Below, piece by piece: positions 29,801-37,493 of a stretch of DNA of 64,000 bases. This DNA is from Bacteroidota bacterium. Lineage in GTDB: Bacteria; Bacteroidota; Bacteroidia; Flavobacteriales; Flavobacteriaceae. The stretch's first letter is position 1; the number at the start of each line of letters is the position of its first letter. The DNA is taken from the NCBI GenBank assembly GCA_027620655.1, contig JAQCDS010000006.1, positions 23,850 to 87,849 of the forward strand. The letters are read 5' to 3'. Below the pieces are notes generated by a model. It ran no database searches and had not been told where the DNA came from. It saw only the letters and a list, made by a program, of their open reading frames with translations. The translations under genes and the position numbers were made by a program.

Positions 29801-30105
29801 AGCTTTTGGAATGTGTGGTTGAAGGCGGAAAAACGCGTCTTAGACCGGTGCTTCTTACAGCAATGACTACAATTTTGGGACTTTTGCCATTAGCACTTGG
29901 AATTAATATCAATTTCAAAACACTGGTGACAGAACTGAACCCTAATTTTTATATAGGAGGAGAAAATGTAGCTTTTTGGGGGCCAATGGGCTGGGCCATC
30001 ATTTATGGTCTTACTTTTGCTACCTTCCTTACCCTGGTTGTTGTCCCAATTTTGTATTATTTAATCAATAAAATAAAAACCAAAAAAGTGAATGTTGCCT
30101 CTTAG
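26848..30105 (+). CDS. RND efflux permease (AcrB/HAE-like)
   Basis: Inner-membrane proton-driven efflux pump of 1085 residues with twelve expected membrane segments and two large periplasmic loops. It starts with a soluble tail then STVAVITLIVVLGGLLSYTS, and has PRENFPEI in the first loop. The membrane-segment-4 motif is GMLVDNGIVVVENVYRLM: the first aspartate of the AcrB pair is kept and the second is asparagine. Segment 10 has VVNNAIVLIDY where AcrB has a lysine. The relay is thus of the reduced type common in Bacteroidota pumps. Substrate is unknown; TetR control suggests an amphiphilic compound. Confidence 0.92.
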   Translation: MSTKTNKEFKLSSWAISNKSTVAVITLIVVLGGLLSYTSMPRENFPEIIVPQIYVGTPYPGNSALDVEKLITKRFEKEINSITGVDKITSNSIQGYSSINVEFNFDITPSEALQKVKDKVDIAMADKDFPKDLPTEPSITEMNFSEQMPIMNINLSGDFSMDQLKEYGEHLEDEIEKLAEISSVDIRGIQEKELEVAVDLYKMEASKISFNDIENAIAFENRSVSGGDILENGTRRTVRVVGEFKDPLGVKNIIVKSEKGNIVYLRDIAEVQFKEQEKQSYAREYSQPVVMLDVKKRSGQNLLKASSKIDAIIEESKASVFPDNLVISKTNDQSNDTRTMVADLENSIVLGVILVVAVLYFFLGFRNALFVGIAIPLSMFLSFIILSSIGVTLNTMVLFSLVIALGMLVDNGIVVVENVYRLMDEGMPRMKAAKLGVGEVALPIIASTATTLAAFFPLILWDGIIGKFMQWLPITLIIVLSSSLFVALVINPMLISLYMKITPKKDKVTFVNKLENIYEKFLIKNLKGKKPYAIVVGTFALLFVAIGLMSTFPPKVLFFPNTEAKQVFVFIEYPIGTDIEDTNLLSKRIEADIENHLKKYEKDGENFLVTSVIGQVGEGTSDPSKGQSGGNTPNKARITVDFVKFQDRQGVNSEQVLIDIRNVINNYPGVSIVVDKPADGPPTGSPINLEIKGDDYELILETANNLKAFINAANIPGIEELKLDIDQGKPELLVSVDRQKARRLGVSTGQIGANLRTALYGKEVSTYKDLTDDYPINIRLNEKFRYKRTALLNQKITFRDQGSGQIKQVPISAIATTENQSSFSAVKRIDLDRVVTLYSNVLNDYNPTQVNDNIRELITDFEIPKGVNINFTGEQEKQAKEMAFLSKALLIAVSIIFLILVAQFNSATTPIIISISVFLSLIGVLFGLLIFRMDFVILMTMIGIISLAGIVVNNAIVLIDYINLIIARKRKELNLNSSEKLSSSQLLECVVEGGKTRLRPVLLTAMTTILGLLPLALGININFKTLVTELNPNFYIGGENVAFWGPMGWAIIYGLTFATFLTLVVVPILYYLINKIKTKKVNVAS

Positions 30106-30158
30106 AAGTCCTTTCTTTTAATATAATAATGTTAAATTTGCCCAACTAAACGAATTAA

Positions 30159-31904
30159 ATGTACAGAACGCATCATTGTGGTGAACTTAGAGCATCACAT
30201 ATCAACAAAAAAGTAACCCTTTCTGGTTGGGTTCAAAAATCTAGAGACAAAGGATTTGTAGCATGGGTAGATCTACGAGATCGCTATGGGATTACACAAC
30301 TTGTTTTTGATGCGGATCGTACGGATGAAAAACTGATGGAAGTGGCCAGAAATTTAGGCCGTGAATATGTCATTCAAATTACAGGAAAAGTAATTGAGCG
30401 TGCTTCAAAAAATCCAAATATTGAAACTGGAGATATCGAAATTTTGGTAGAAGCGCTTAAAATTCTAAACCCCGCAGAAGTACCCCCTTTTACCATTGAA
30501 GACAACACAGACGGCGGCGAAGAACTTCGCATGAAATACCGCTATTTGGACATTCGTCGAAATCCTGTCAAAAACAACTTGATTTTTAGACATAAGGTCA
30601 CACAAGAAGTTCGCAATTATTTATCTTCAATAGATTTTATTGAAATAGAGACGCCCTATTTAATAAAGTCCACACCAGAAGGTGCTCGAGACTTTGTTGT
30701 TCCTAGCAGAATGAATGAAGGGCAGTTTTATGCACTTCCACAATCGCCACAAACGTTCAAACAACTTTTGATGGTTGGAGGAATGGACAAATATTTTCAA
30801 ATTGTAAAATGCTTTAGAGATGAAGATTTACGTGCCGATCGTCAACCAGAATTTACGCAAATTGATTGCGAAATGGCTTTTGTACAACAAGAAGATGTAC
30901 TCCAAAGTTTTGAGGGGCTTACGCGCCACTTGCTCAAAACTATCAATGGCGTTGAAGTTGATGCTTTCCCACGCATGAGCTATGATGAAGCGATGAAAAC
31001 CTATGGCAATGACAAACCAGACATTCGTTTTGGAATGAAATTTGGCGAGCTCAACACTATGGCGCAACACAAAGATTTTAACGTTTTTAATAGCGCAGAA
31101 CTCGTTGTTGGTATTGCAGTGCCGGGTGGTAATTCGTATTCTCGAAAAGAAATTGATAAGCTCATTGATTGGGTAAAACGACCTCAAATTGGCGCTCTTG
31201 GTATGGTGTATGTGCGTTGCAATGATGACGGCACATACAAATCATCTGTAGATAAATTTTATGATCAAACAGATTTGAGCCAATGGGCCAAGGCTACAAA
31301 TGCTAAAGCAGGAGATTTAATTTGTGTTCTTTCTGGAAAAACCAGCGCAGTTCGTGCGCAGCTCAGCGCACTTCGAATGGAACTTGCAGAGCGTCTTAAT
31401 CTTAGAAATCCTAAAGAATTTGCACCGCTGTGGATAACCGATTTTCCTTTATTAGAATGGGACGAAGATACGCAGCGCTATCATGCAATGCACCACCCTT
31501 TTACAGCACCAAAACCAGAAGACATCAAATTGTTGGATACAGACCCAGGAGCCGTAAAAGCCAATGCTTATGATTTAGTTTTAAACGGAAACGAAATTGG
31601 AGGGGGATCTATCCGAATTCACGACAAAGAAACCCAATCGTTAATGTTCGACCACTTAGGATTTACAAAAGAACAAGCAAAAGCACAATTTGGATTCTTA
31701 ATGAATGCCTTCGAGTATGGAGCGCCACCGCATGGCGGAATTGCTTTTGGTTTAGATCGATTGGTTGCTATATTAGGTGGAGCAGAAACCATACGAGATT
31801 TTATTGCGTTCCCAAAAAACAACTCTGGCCGAGATGTCATGATTGATGCGCCTGCACCAATTGATCAGCATCAATTGGACGAGCTAGGACTAAAAATAAA
31901 ATAA
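30159..31904 (+). CDS. aspS: Aspartyl-tRNA synthetase
   Basis: Class IIb aminoacyl-tRNA synthetase of 581 residues. It has the N-terminal OB-fold anticodon-binding domain ([22 protein letters not shown]), motif 2 ([18 protein letters not shown]), the bacterial GAD insertion (about residues 290-410), and motif 3 near the end ([16 protein letters not shown]). Length fits the bacterial type. It follows the RND operon by 53 bases and precedes a small membrane-protein gene by 13, which may be read together with it. Confidence 0.97.
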   Translation: MYRTHHCGELRASHINKKVTLSGWVQKSRDKGFVAWVDLRDRYGITQLVFDADRTDEKLMEVARNLGREYVIQITGKVIERASKNPNIETGDIEILVEALKILNPAEVPPFTIEDNTDGGEELRMKYRYLDIRRNPVKNNLIFRHKVTQEVRNYLSSIDFIEIETPYLIKSTPEGARDFVVPSRMNEGQFYALPQSPQTFKQLLMVGGMDKYFQIVKCFRDEDLRADRQPEFTQIDCEMAFVQQEDVLQSFEGLTRHLLKTINGVEVDAFPRMSYDEAMKTYGNDKPDIRFGMKFGELNTMAQHKDFNVFNSAELVVGIAVPGGNSYSRKEIDKLIDWVKRPQIGALGMVYVRCNDDGTYKSSVDKFYDQTDLSQWAKATNAKAGDLICVLSGKTSAVRAQLSALRMELAERLNLRNPKEFAPLWITDFPLLEWDEDTQRYHAMHHPFTAPKPEDIKLLDTDPGAVKANAYDLVLNGNEIGGGSIRIHDKETQSLMFDHLGFTKEQAKAQFGFLMNAFEYGAPPHGGIAFGLDRLVAILGGAETIRDFIAFPKNNSGRDVMIDAPAPIDQHQLDELGLKIK

Positions 31905-31917
31905 CAAATCAATCCTG

Positions 31918-32181
31918 ATGAAGTATTTAATTTGGTTACTATTTATTTCTGCCATTGGAAGTATTTTTTTTGGCTTTAGTTTTCCCGACTCAAATACTAC
32001 AGATGCTACCATAAAAGCGCAAGAAATTGCCCTTTCTGAAAAACTCATTGGGTTTGGTGTAGCAGGTCTTTTTTTGGTTGTCTTCCCTCTTTTTTCATAC
32101 TACCGTTGGAAAGACAAAAACGTATCTGATTATATGCTCAATAAAGAAAATATTGAGAAAATGCGCGAATTTGATGATTAA
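31918..32181 (+). CDS. Small two-segment membrane protein
   Basis: An 87-residue protein with a first hydrophobic segment at residues 4-24 (LIWLLFISAIGSIFFGF) and a second at about 45-65 (LIGFGVAGLFLVVFPLFSYY), ending in a charged tail (RWKDKNVSDYMLNKENIEKM). The second segment is followed by RWK, so the tail is probably cytosolic. I do not recognise a named family. It lies 13 bases after aspS and converges with tadA (5-base gap). The codon use and size look real, but no function can be given. Confidence 0.6.
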   Translation: MKYLIWLLFISAIGSIFFGFSFPDSNTTDATIKAQEIALSEKLIGFGVAGLFLVVFPLFSYYRWKDKNVSDYMLNKENIEKMREFDD

Positions 32182-32186
32182 AATTC

Positions 32187-32636
32187 TTAGGACAAGTTTC
32201 GTTTTTCAATAAAAAAACGCTTCAGCAATGTGGACGCTTCATCAGCCAAAACACCTGCAGTAATTTTTGTTTTTGGGTGTAATTTTGTTCCCATAACTTC
32301 ACACCCTCGCTCATGGTCTTTTGCAGCAAAAACAATCCGTGAAATCTGACTCCAATACAATGCGCCAGCACACATTTGACAAGGTTCTAGAGTAACATAT
32401 AATGTGCAATCATGTAAAAATTTTCCGCCTAAATAATTAGATGCAGCAGTAATGGCTTGCATTTCGGCATGGGCCGTAACGTCATTTAAAAGTTCTGTCA
32501 AATTATGTGCTCTTGCAATAATTTGATTATTGACAACAATTACAGCTCCTACGGGAACTTCACCTCTCTTAAAAGCATATTCAGCTTCGGTTAAAGCTTT
32601 TTTCATAAAATAGGTGTCATCAAATAGTTCTTCCAT
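32187..32636 (-). CDS. tadA: tRNA-specific adenosine deaminase (TadA-like)
   Basis: Zinc-dependent deaminase that makes inosine at the wobble position of tRNA-Arg(ACG). The 149 residues include the catalytic HAE block (TAHAEMQAI) and the second zinc motif PCQMCAGAL, with the RIVFAAKDHERG strand after it, as in TadA; a general nucleoside deaminase is the alternative. It converges with the small membrane-protein gene and diverges from dxs across a 128-base gap that holds two outward-facing TATTTTTG elements. Confidence 0.88.
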   Translation of the reverse strand: MEELFDDTYFMKKALTEAEYAFKRGEVPVGAVIVVNNQIIARAHNLTELLNDVTAHAEMQAITAASNYLGGKFLHDCTLYVTLEPCQMCAGALYWSQISRIVFAAKDHERGCEVMGTKLHPKTKITAGVLADEASTLLKRFFIEKRNLS

Positions 32637-32730
32637 AAAGTCAACTGCCCTTAGATAAACTCAAAACGTTCAAAAGAAGCAAATTAGCCAATCTATATAA
32701 ACATCTAAGTATTAAATCTCGATTATCGAG

Positions 32731-32760
32731 CAAAAATACAATTTCAATCTTGTATTTTTG
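32731..32760. promoter_or_regulatory. Palindromic divergent promoter region between tadA and dxs
   Basis: CAAAAATACAA (32731-32741) and TTGTATTTTTG (32750-32760) form a perfect 11-bp inverted repeat around 8 bases. Each arm contains TATTTTTG read outwards: on the minus strand at 32738-32731 towards tadA and on the plus strand at 32753-32760 towards dxs. Both match TAnnTTTG exactly, so these look like back-to-back -7 elements, and the palindrome could also bind a dimeric regulator. Neither has a TTG at 17-23 bases upstream. Confidence 0.5.
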
Positions 32761-32764
32761 TAGT

Positions 32765-34516
32765 GTGCAAAAAAAATTAATTGACCATATCATTCATCCC
32801 AAAGATGTACGGGCACTTCAAGTTGAAGAGTTGCCAAGACTTGCACAAGAATTAAGACATTTTATCATTGAAATCGTGGCCTCTAAGGAAGGACATTTGG
32901 GCGCAAGCTTAGGCGTTGTAGAGCTTACCATTGCATTGCACTATGTTTTTCAAACCCCTGAAGATGTACTGATTTGGGACGTAGGCCATCAGGCCTATGG
33001 TCATAAAATATTGACTGGACGTAAAGCAGAATTTCATACCAACAGGCAATATGGCGGACTTAGTGGGTTTCCAAAACGCGACGAAAGTCCTTTTGATATT
33101 TTTGGTACTGGTCATGCATCAACATCCATTTCTGCAGCACTTGGAATGGCCATTGCAAGTCAGCTCAAAGAAGTTCAAAAACATCATATTGCGATTATTG
33201 GAGACGCCTCTATTGCTGGCGGAATGGCTTTTGAAGGCCTAAATCATGCAGGAGTGACCAATGCAAATTTATTGGTCATTCTAAATGATAACGCTATTGG
33301 AATTGACCCTAGTGTTGGCGCACTCAAGCAATATTTAACGAATGTTAAAAAAGGAAATCAAAAAGAAGATAATATTTTTGAAGCTTTAAATTTTGAATAT
33401 TCTGGACCAGTTGATGGGCATGATATTGAAGCTTTAATCTTAGAACTGAAGCGGCTCAAAAAAATTGAAGGCCCAAAGTTTTTGCATGTGATTACCACCA
33501 AAGGAAAAGGATTAAAACAAGCCGAGGACAATCAAGTTGTGTACCATGCTCCTGGAAAATTTAATGCTCAAACTGGAGATTTGATTTCATCCAACAAAGA
33601 AAATAGCCCTCCAAAATTTCAAGATGTTTTTGGTAAAACTCTTGTAGAACTTGCCACAAAAAATAAAAATATTGTCGGTATTACCCCGGCTATGCCCACT
33701 GGAAGCTCTCTTAAATTTATGATGGAAGCTTTTCCAAAACGTGCTTTTGACGTTGGTATTGCTGAGCAACATGCGGTCACTTTAGCAGCTGGAATGGCTA
33801 CGCAAGGCTTAATCCCTTTTTGTGCCATTTACTCAACTTTTTTACAACGTGCATATGACCAAGTGATTCATGATGTAGCGTTACAAAACCTTCCTGTTGT
33901 TTTTTGTTTAGATCGGGCTGGACTTGTTGGGCAAGACGGAGCAACACATCATGGTGTTTTTGATATGGCCTATTTGAGATGTATTCCAAATCTTATCATT
34001 GTTGCGCCTAGAAACGAACAAGAATTGCGAAATATAATGTATTCGGCTCAGCAAGGATTGAAGCACCCTATTGCTATCCGTTATCCTAGAGGACGTGGAT
34101 TGGTAACCAACTGGAAATCCAAATTTGAATCGATTGCAATCGGAAAAGGCGAGCAACTTAAAGCGGGCCAAAAAATTGCTATCCTCTCTGTTGGTGCTAT
34201 TGCAAATAATGTCCAAAATGCTATTGAATCACTTTCTGTTTCTCATTATGATATGCGTTTTATTAAACCTCTTGATGAGGCATTATTAAAAGATATTTTT
34301 AAAACATACGATACAATTGTTACAGTAGAAAATGGCACAAAACATGGTGGGTTTGGGAGTGCTGTTTTGGAGTTTGCAGCACAACATAACTATAAAAATA
34401 CGATTTATATCAAGGGTATTCCAGATGAATTTATAGAACATGGCAGTACAGAAGAGCTTCAAAAAGAAGTGGAACTGGATGCGGATAGTTTGAAAACGTT
34501 TATTTTGTCTCTGTAG
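32765..34516 (+). CDS. dxs: 1-deoxy-D-xylulose-5-phosphate synthase
   Basis: Thiamine-diphosphate enzyme that joins pyruvate and glyceraldehyde 3-phosphate as the first step of the non-mevalonate isoprenoid pathway. Visible motifs are EGHLGASLGVVELTIALHYV, DVGHQAYGHKILTGR, the TPP/Mg block GDASIAGGMAFEGLNHAG to LNDN, and the transketolase pyrimidine motif GIAEQHAVTLAAGMA. It has about 584 residues, slightly under the 620 of E. coli. No ATG fits; the GTG at 32765 gives the expected short N-terminus (QKKLIDHI). It lies only 4 bases after a TATTTTTG element, so the mRNA may be leaderless or nearly so. Confidence 0.95.
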   Translation: MQKKLIDHIIHPKDVRALQVEELPRLAQELRHFIIEIVASKEGHLGASLGVVELTIALHYVFQTPEDVLIWDVGHQAYGHKILTGRKAEFHTNRQYGGLSGFPKRDESPFDIFGTGHASTSISAALGMAIASQLKEVQKHHIAIIGDASIAGGMAFEGLNHAGVTNANLLVILNDNAIGIDPSVGALKQYLTNVKKGNQKEDNIFEALNFEYSGPVDGHDIEALILELKRLKKIEGPKFLHVITTKGKGLKQAEDNQVVYHAPGKFNAQTGDLISSNKENSPPKFQDVFGKTLVELATKNKNIVGITPAMPTGSSLKFMMEAFPKRAFDVGIAEQHAVTLAAGMATQGLIPFCAIYSTFLQRAYDQVIHDVALQNLPVVFCLDRAGLVGQDGATHHGVFDMAYLRCIPNLIIVAPRNEQELRNIMYSAQQGLKHPIAIRYPRGRGLVTNWKSKFESIAIGKGEQLKAGQKIAILSVGAIANNVQNAIESLSVSHYDMRFIKPLDEALLKDIFKTYDTIVTVENGTKHGGFGSAVLEFAAQHNYKNTIYIKGIPDEFIEHGSTEELQKEVELDADSLKTFILSL

Positions 34517-34536
34517 GTTATCTGATTGTTCTCAAC

Positions 34537-35889
34537 CTAAAACACCATCCCTTTGAGTTTCTTGTAAGTTAAAATCGCTTTTCGATCTGAATACGAAGCG
34601 ACCACAGAACATACCCCCATTAAACGGTCGTACAAGTTTTGGTGTTGAAGTTCCATTTCAGCTGGCAACAATTTCATTAGAAGTGTGTCATAACTGCTGG
34701 CTTTATTAGTATAAGAATTATTTACCGCCGTTGTGAAACGTAAAAGCAATTCATTGATGATTTCAAAACCAGAAATTTCCTTGTCTATCACCTCTTCAGC
34801 ATTATAAATTCGTTCTACACTCAATTTAATAATGTCATTAATTTGTGCTTGAAATTGACTTTTTTCTAAAAGTGAAACATCAAAAGTTCCATCTAAAAGA
34901 GACGTTTCATTTTTTATAAATACGGAAACCGCATCTTCAATAAGAGTACTAATCGCCAAAGCGCGCAAATAACTTACTCTCGCTTTGGTCGTTGGAAGCG
35001 CGTTATACTTTTTTGTTTGTATTTTATTGCGTACTAAATTGATCAAGTATTCTAAAGCAAATTCTTCTTCTATAAGGCCAAGATTGATCCCATCTTCAAA
35101 GTCAATAATGGTGTAGCAAATATCGTCTGCAGCCTCAACCAAATAGGCCAAAGGATGTCTAAAATAAGATGATTTTGAAGTGCTTTGACTTACTAATCCT
35201 AATTCGTTGGCAACTTCTGAAAAAATAGTTTTTTGGCTCTGAAAAAAACCATATTTCTTGCAAGCAATATGCGGACTAGGTTTTTTGGGGAGAGAGGCTT
35301 TTGGGTATTTTGTGAAAGCGCCCAAAGTAGCATAGCTTAGGCGAAGGCCACCTGGTTGTCCTTGCTGATTTTGTGTTAAAATTTTGAATCCATTAGCATT
35401 CCCTTCAAATGAACAGAGGTCTTCGTATTCTTCTGCGGATAATTTTGATTTATGAATTTTTCCAAATCCTTCTTTAAAAAAATGCCCAATAGCTTTTTCT
35501 CCTGAGTGCCCAAAAGGCGGATTTCCAATATCATGAGCTAATGCAGCGGCGGCAACGATAGCGCCAAAATCATTGGGTTTGTATCCATGTATTTCATGCA
35601 ATGCAGGATGCTTTTCTAAGATTTTTACGCCCGCTTTTCTGCCTAAAGATCGCGCTACAACACTCACTTCGAGACTGTGTGTAAGGCGGGTGTGCACAAA
35701 ATCTGTTGACGAAAGCGGAATCACCTGGGTTTTGTCTTGTAAGCTTCTAAATTCTGGAGAGAATATTATACGATCATAATCGACATCAAAACCTAGTCGT
35801 GTTTCATCTTGTTCGTTACGTAAGCGCTTGTTGGTATCGCCTTGACGCTTTAACGATAATAGTTGTTCCCAATTCATGTTTTTACTCAT
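34537..35889 (-). CDS. dgt: dGTP triphosphohydrolase (HD-domain dNTPase)
   Basis: Hydrolyses dGTP, or other dNTPs, to nucleoside and triphosphate; it regulates nucleotide pools and can limit phages. The 450 residues include the HD-domain residues in HTRLTHSLEVS and HDIGNPPFGHSGEKA, the substrate region AADDICYTIIDFEDG, and the N-terminal FDVDYDRIIFSPEFRSLQDKT typical of the family. Nucleotide preference cannot be read from sequence. It converges with dxs (20-base gap) and diverges from the lipoprotein gene across 163 bases. Confidence 0.93.
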   Translation of the reverse strand: MSKNMNWEQLLSLKRQGDTNKRLRNEQDETRLGFDVDYDRIIFSPEFRSLQDKTQVIPLSSTDFVHTRLTHSLEVSVVARSLGRKAGVKILEKHPALHEIHGYKPNDFGAIVAAAALAHDIGNPPFGHSGEKAIGHFFKEGFGKIHKSKLSAEEYEDLCSFEGNANGFKILTQNQQGQPGGLRLSYATLGAFTKYPKASLPKKPSPHIACKKYGFFQSQKTIFSEVANELGLVSQSTSKSSYFRHPLAYLVEAADDICYTIIDFEDGINLGLIEEEFALEYLINLVRNKIQTKKYNALPTTKARVSYLRALAISTLIEDAVSVFIKNETSLLDGTFDVSLLEKSQFQAQINDIIKLSVERIYNAEEVIDKEISGFEIINELLLRFTTAVNNSYTNKASSYDTLLMKLLPAEMELQHQNLYDRLMGVCSVVASYSDRKAILTYKKLKGMVF

Positions 35890-35950
35890 GTGTGCAAGAT
35901 AGTAATTTTCAATGTTAAGTAAATGTTTCTAATTTAAAGGAAAATATAAT

Positions 35951-35993
35951 TTACATAACAAAACCATAATACTAATGTAAATTACATTTAACT
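35951..35993. promoter_or_regulatory. Operator-like palindrome with TTACAT motifs upstream of the lipoprotein gene
   Basis: AATGTAA-A-TTACATT at 35974-35988 is a perfect 7-bp inverted repeat with a single central base. It is flanked by TTACATAACA (35951-35960) and TTTAACT (35987-35993). The two TTACA copies are 31 bases apart, about three helical turns. They resemble the half-sites seen upstream of the Pit and phytase operons, but the 11-bp spacing is missing, so a shared regulator is only a possibility. Confidence 0.35.
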
Positions 35994-36052
35994 GATATTG
36001 TGTGTGTTTGAACTTAATTTGCATAAAAATTAATAATATAAATTATTTAAAA

Positions 36053-37333
36053 ATGAAAAAATCGATTTTAGCTTTATCTGCAATAGCATCTTTAGCTTTT
36101 TTTAGTTGCTCATCTGACGATGACAACATCGGAGGCAATACAACTCCATCTGTAAATGTTATATCTGTCACAGGTTCTATAACAGGAACTGAAACGTGGA
36201 CTAGTGACAACATTTACCAATTGAATCAAAAAGTTGTTGTACAAGACGGTGCTACACTTACTATTCAGCCAGGAACAATAATTAAAGGAAGTTCTGGAAC
36301 AGGATCATTGGCATCTGCATTAGTTGTTGCTCGTGGAGGAAAATTAATGGCAGAAGGAACAGCTTCTCAGCCAATTATCATGACATCTGCTTCAGATGAC
36401 ATCACTGTTGGTCAGACAATGGGAACTAACCTTGACCAAAATGACAGAGGTCTTTGGGGAGGTCTTATTGTACTAGGAAAAGCTCCATGTTCTTTTTCAG
36501 GAGACGTTGATGCCATTCAAATTGAAGGAATTCCAGCAGAGGACACTTGGGGTCTTTATGGCGGAAGTAATGCCGCAGACAATTCTGGTGTAATCAAGTA
36601 CGTTTCTATTCGTCACGGAGGAGCTTTAATTGGTGAAGGAAACGAAATCAATGGTTTAACTCTTGGTGGTGTAGGAACAGGAACTGAAATTGACAATGTA
36701 GAAGTTGTAGCTAATGTTGATGATGGTATCGAATTCTTTGGAGGTACAGTAAATGCTTCAAACCTGTTTGTTTGGGCTCAAGGCGATGATGCTATCGATA
36801 TCGATCAAGCGTACTCTGGTACAATTGATAATGTTGTTGTACACCTTGGAGAGGCTTCAGATCATGCTTTTGAAATTGACGGTCCAGAAGGCTCTGCAGC
36901 TGGATCATTTACACTTCAAAATGCTTCAATTTTTGGAAACTCTGCCACTAGTAATGGTGAATATGCTGATTACAGAAAAGCAGCTACAGGAGTTACAAAG
37001 AACGTTTTTGCTGCTAACTTTCCATCAGGAAAAGATGTTGAATTGGACAATAATGGTGTCGCTCAAAAATTCATAGATGGTGATTTATCATTTGAAAACT
37101 GGGAAGTTGTTGGTGCAGATAATACAATTTTTGTTGAAAAAGTTGGATGTGCACAGAATTGCGATGATGATGATGACAATAATGACATTGACGAAGTTCA
37201 AATCATTAGTCCAGCATTCTCTTCACAAGCTGCTAGTTGGACAACTACTGTAACTGCTCAAGGAGCTGTTGGTGCAGACACTAGCGCATTTGGTTGGACA
37301 TACTCTAACGCAAAAGCTGGTTTAGGATACTAA
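36053..37333 (+). CDS. Secreted lipoprotein with beta-helix-like repeats
   Basis: A 426-residue lipoprotein. The start at 36053 (MKKSILALSAIASLAFFSC) gives a lipobox ending FFSC followed by SSDDD, a Bacteroidota surface-export-like acidic tag. Glycine- and asparagine-rich repeats through residues 60-330 (for example GATLTIQPGTIIKGSS, GVIKYVSIRHGGALIG, EIDNVEVVANVDDGIEFFGG) resemble right-handed beta-helix turns. Near the C-terminus CAQNCDDDDDNNDIDE is a cysteine pair beside an aspartate run that could hold metal ions. Automatic pipelines often misname such proteins. It is followed by a TonB receptor, so a substrate-binding or surface role is plausible. Confidence 0.75.
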   Translation: MKKSILALSAIASLAFFSCSSDDDNIGGNTTPSVNVISVTGSITGTETWTSDNIYQLNQKVVVQDGATLTIQPGTIIKGSSGTGSLASALVVARGGKLMAEGTASQPIIMTSASDDITVGQTMGTNLDQNDRGLWGGLIVLGKAPCSFSGDVDAIQIEGIPAEDTWGLYGGSNAADNSGVIKYVSIRHGGALIGEGNEINGLTLGGVGTGTEIDNVEVVANVDDGIEFFGGTVNASNLFVWAQGDDAIDIDQAYSGTIDNVVVHLGEASDHAFEIDGPEGSAAGSFTLQNASIFGNSATSNGEYADYRKAATGVTKNVFAANFPSGKDVELDNNGVAQKFIDGDLSFENWEVVGADNTIFVEKVGCAQNCDDDDDNNDIDEVQIISPAFSSQAASWTTTVTAQGAVGADTSAFGWTYSNAKAGLGY

Positions 37334-37472
37334 ATCTAGTCTCAAAAATTGAATTAGTTTTTAAACAATCGTTCGCATATATTTGCGGGCGATTGTTTAA
37401 AAACTAAATCTAGTCTCAAAAATTGAATTAGTTTTTAAACAATCGTTCGCATATATTTGCGGGCGATTGTTT
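37329..37472. repeat. Tandem 70-bp duplication with hairpins between the lipoprotein and TonB receptor genes
   Basis: A 70-base segment is present twice without mismatch: 37329-37398 and 37403-37472 (period 74, with a 4-base spacer). The first copy includes the lipoprotein stop codon. Each unit contains AAACAATCGTTCGCA and TGCGGGCGATTGTTT, which form a 15-bp stem around TATATT with two G-U pairs. Because of the duplication, the first hairpin extends to a 22-bp stem (37356-37405). Each copy also carries a TATATTTG sequence in the loop region (37378-37385 and 37452-37459). Confidence 0.95.
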
Positions 37473-37474
37473 TT
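37437..37474 (+). terminator. Terminator-like hairpin before the TonB receptor gene
   Basis: The second copy of the duplicated hairpin (stem 37437-37451 with 37458-37472) is followed directly by T residues 37470-37474, giving a rho-independent terminator shape 19 bases before the TonB receptor start. It could end lipoprotein transcripts or lower receptor expression. The first copy is followed by A residues and should not terminate. Confidence 0.5.
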
Positions 37475-37493
37475 ATAATTTATAACAACTCTT

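Noticed and set aside
37378..37459. TATATTTG boxes inside the duplicated hairpins as promoters for the TonB receptor
   Set aside because: The nearest TTG is 26 bases upstream, too far, and the boxes sit in hairpin loops; kept only as a note.
37329..37472. CRISPR array
   Set aside because: Only two long copies with a 4-base spacer, each a terminator-like hairpin, and no cas genes.
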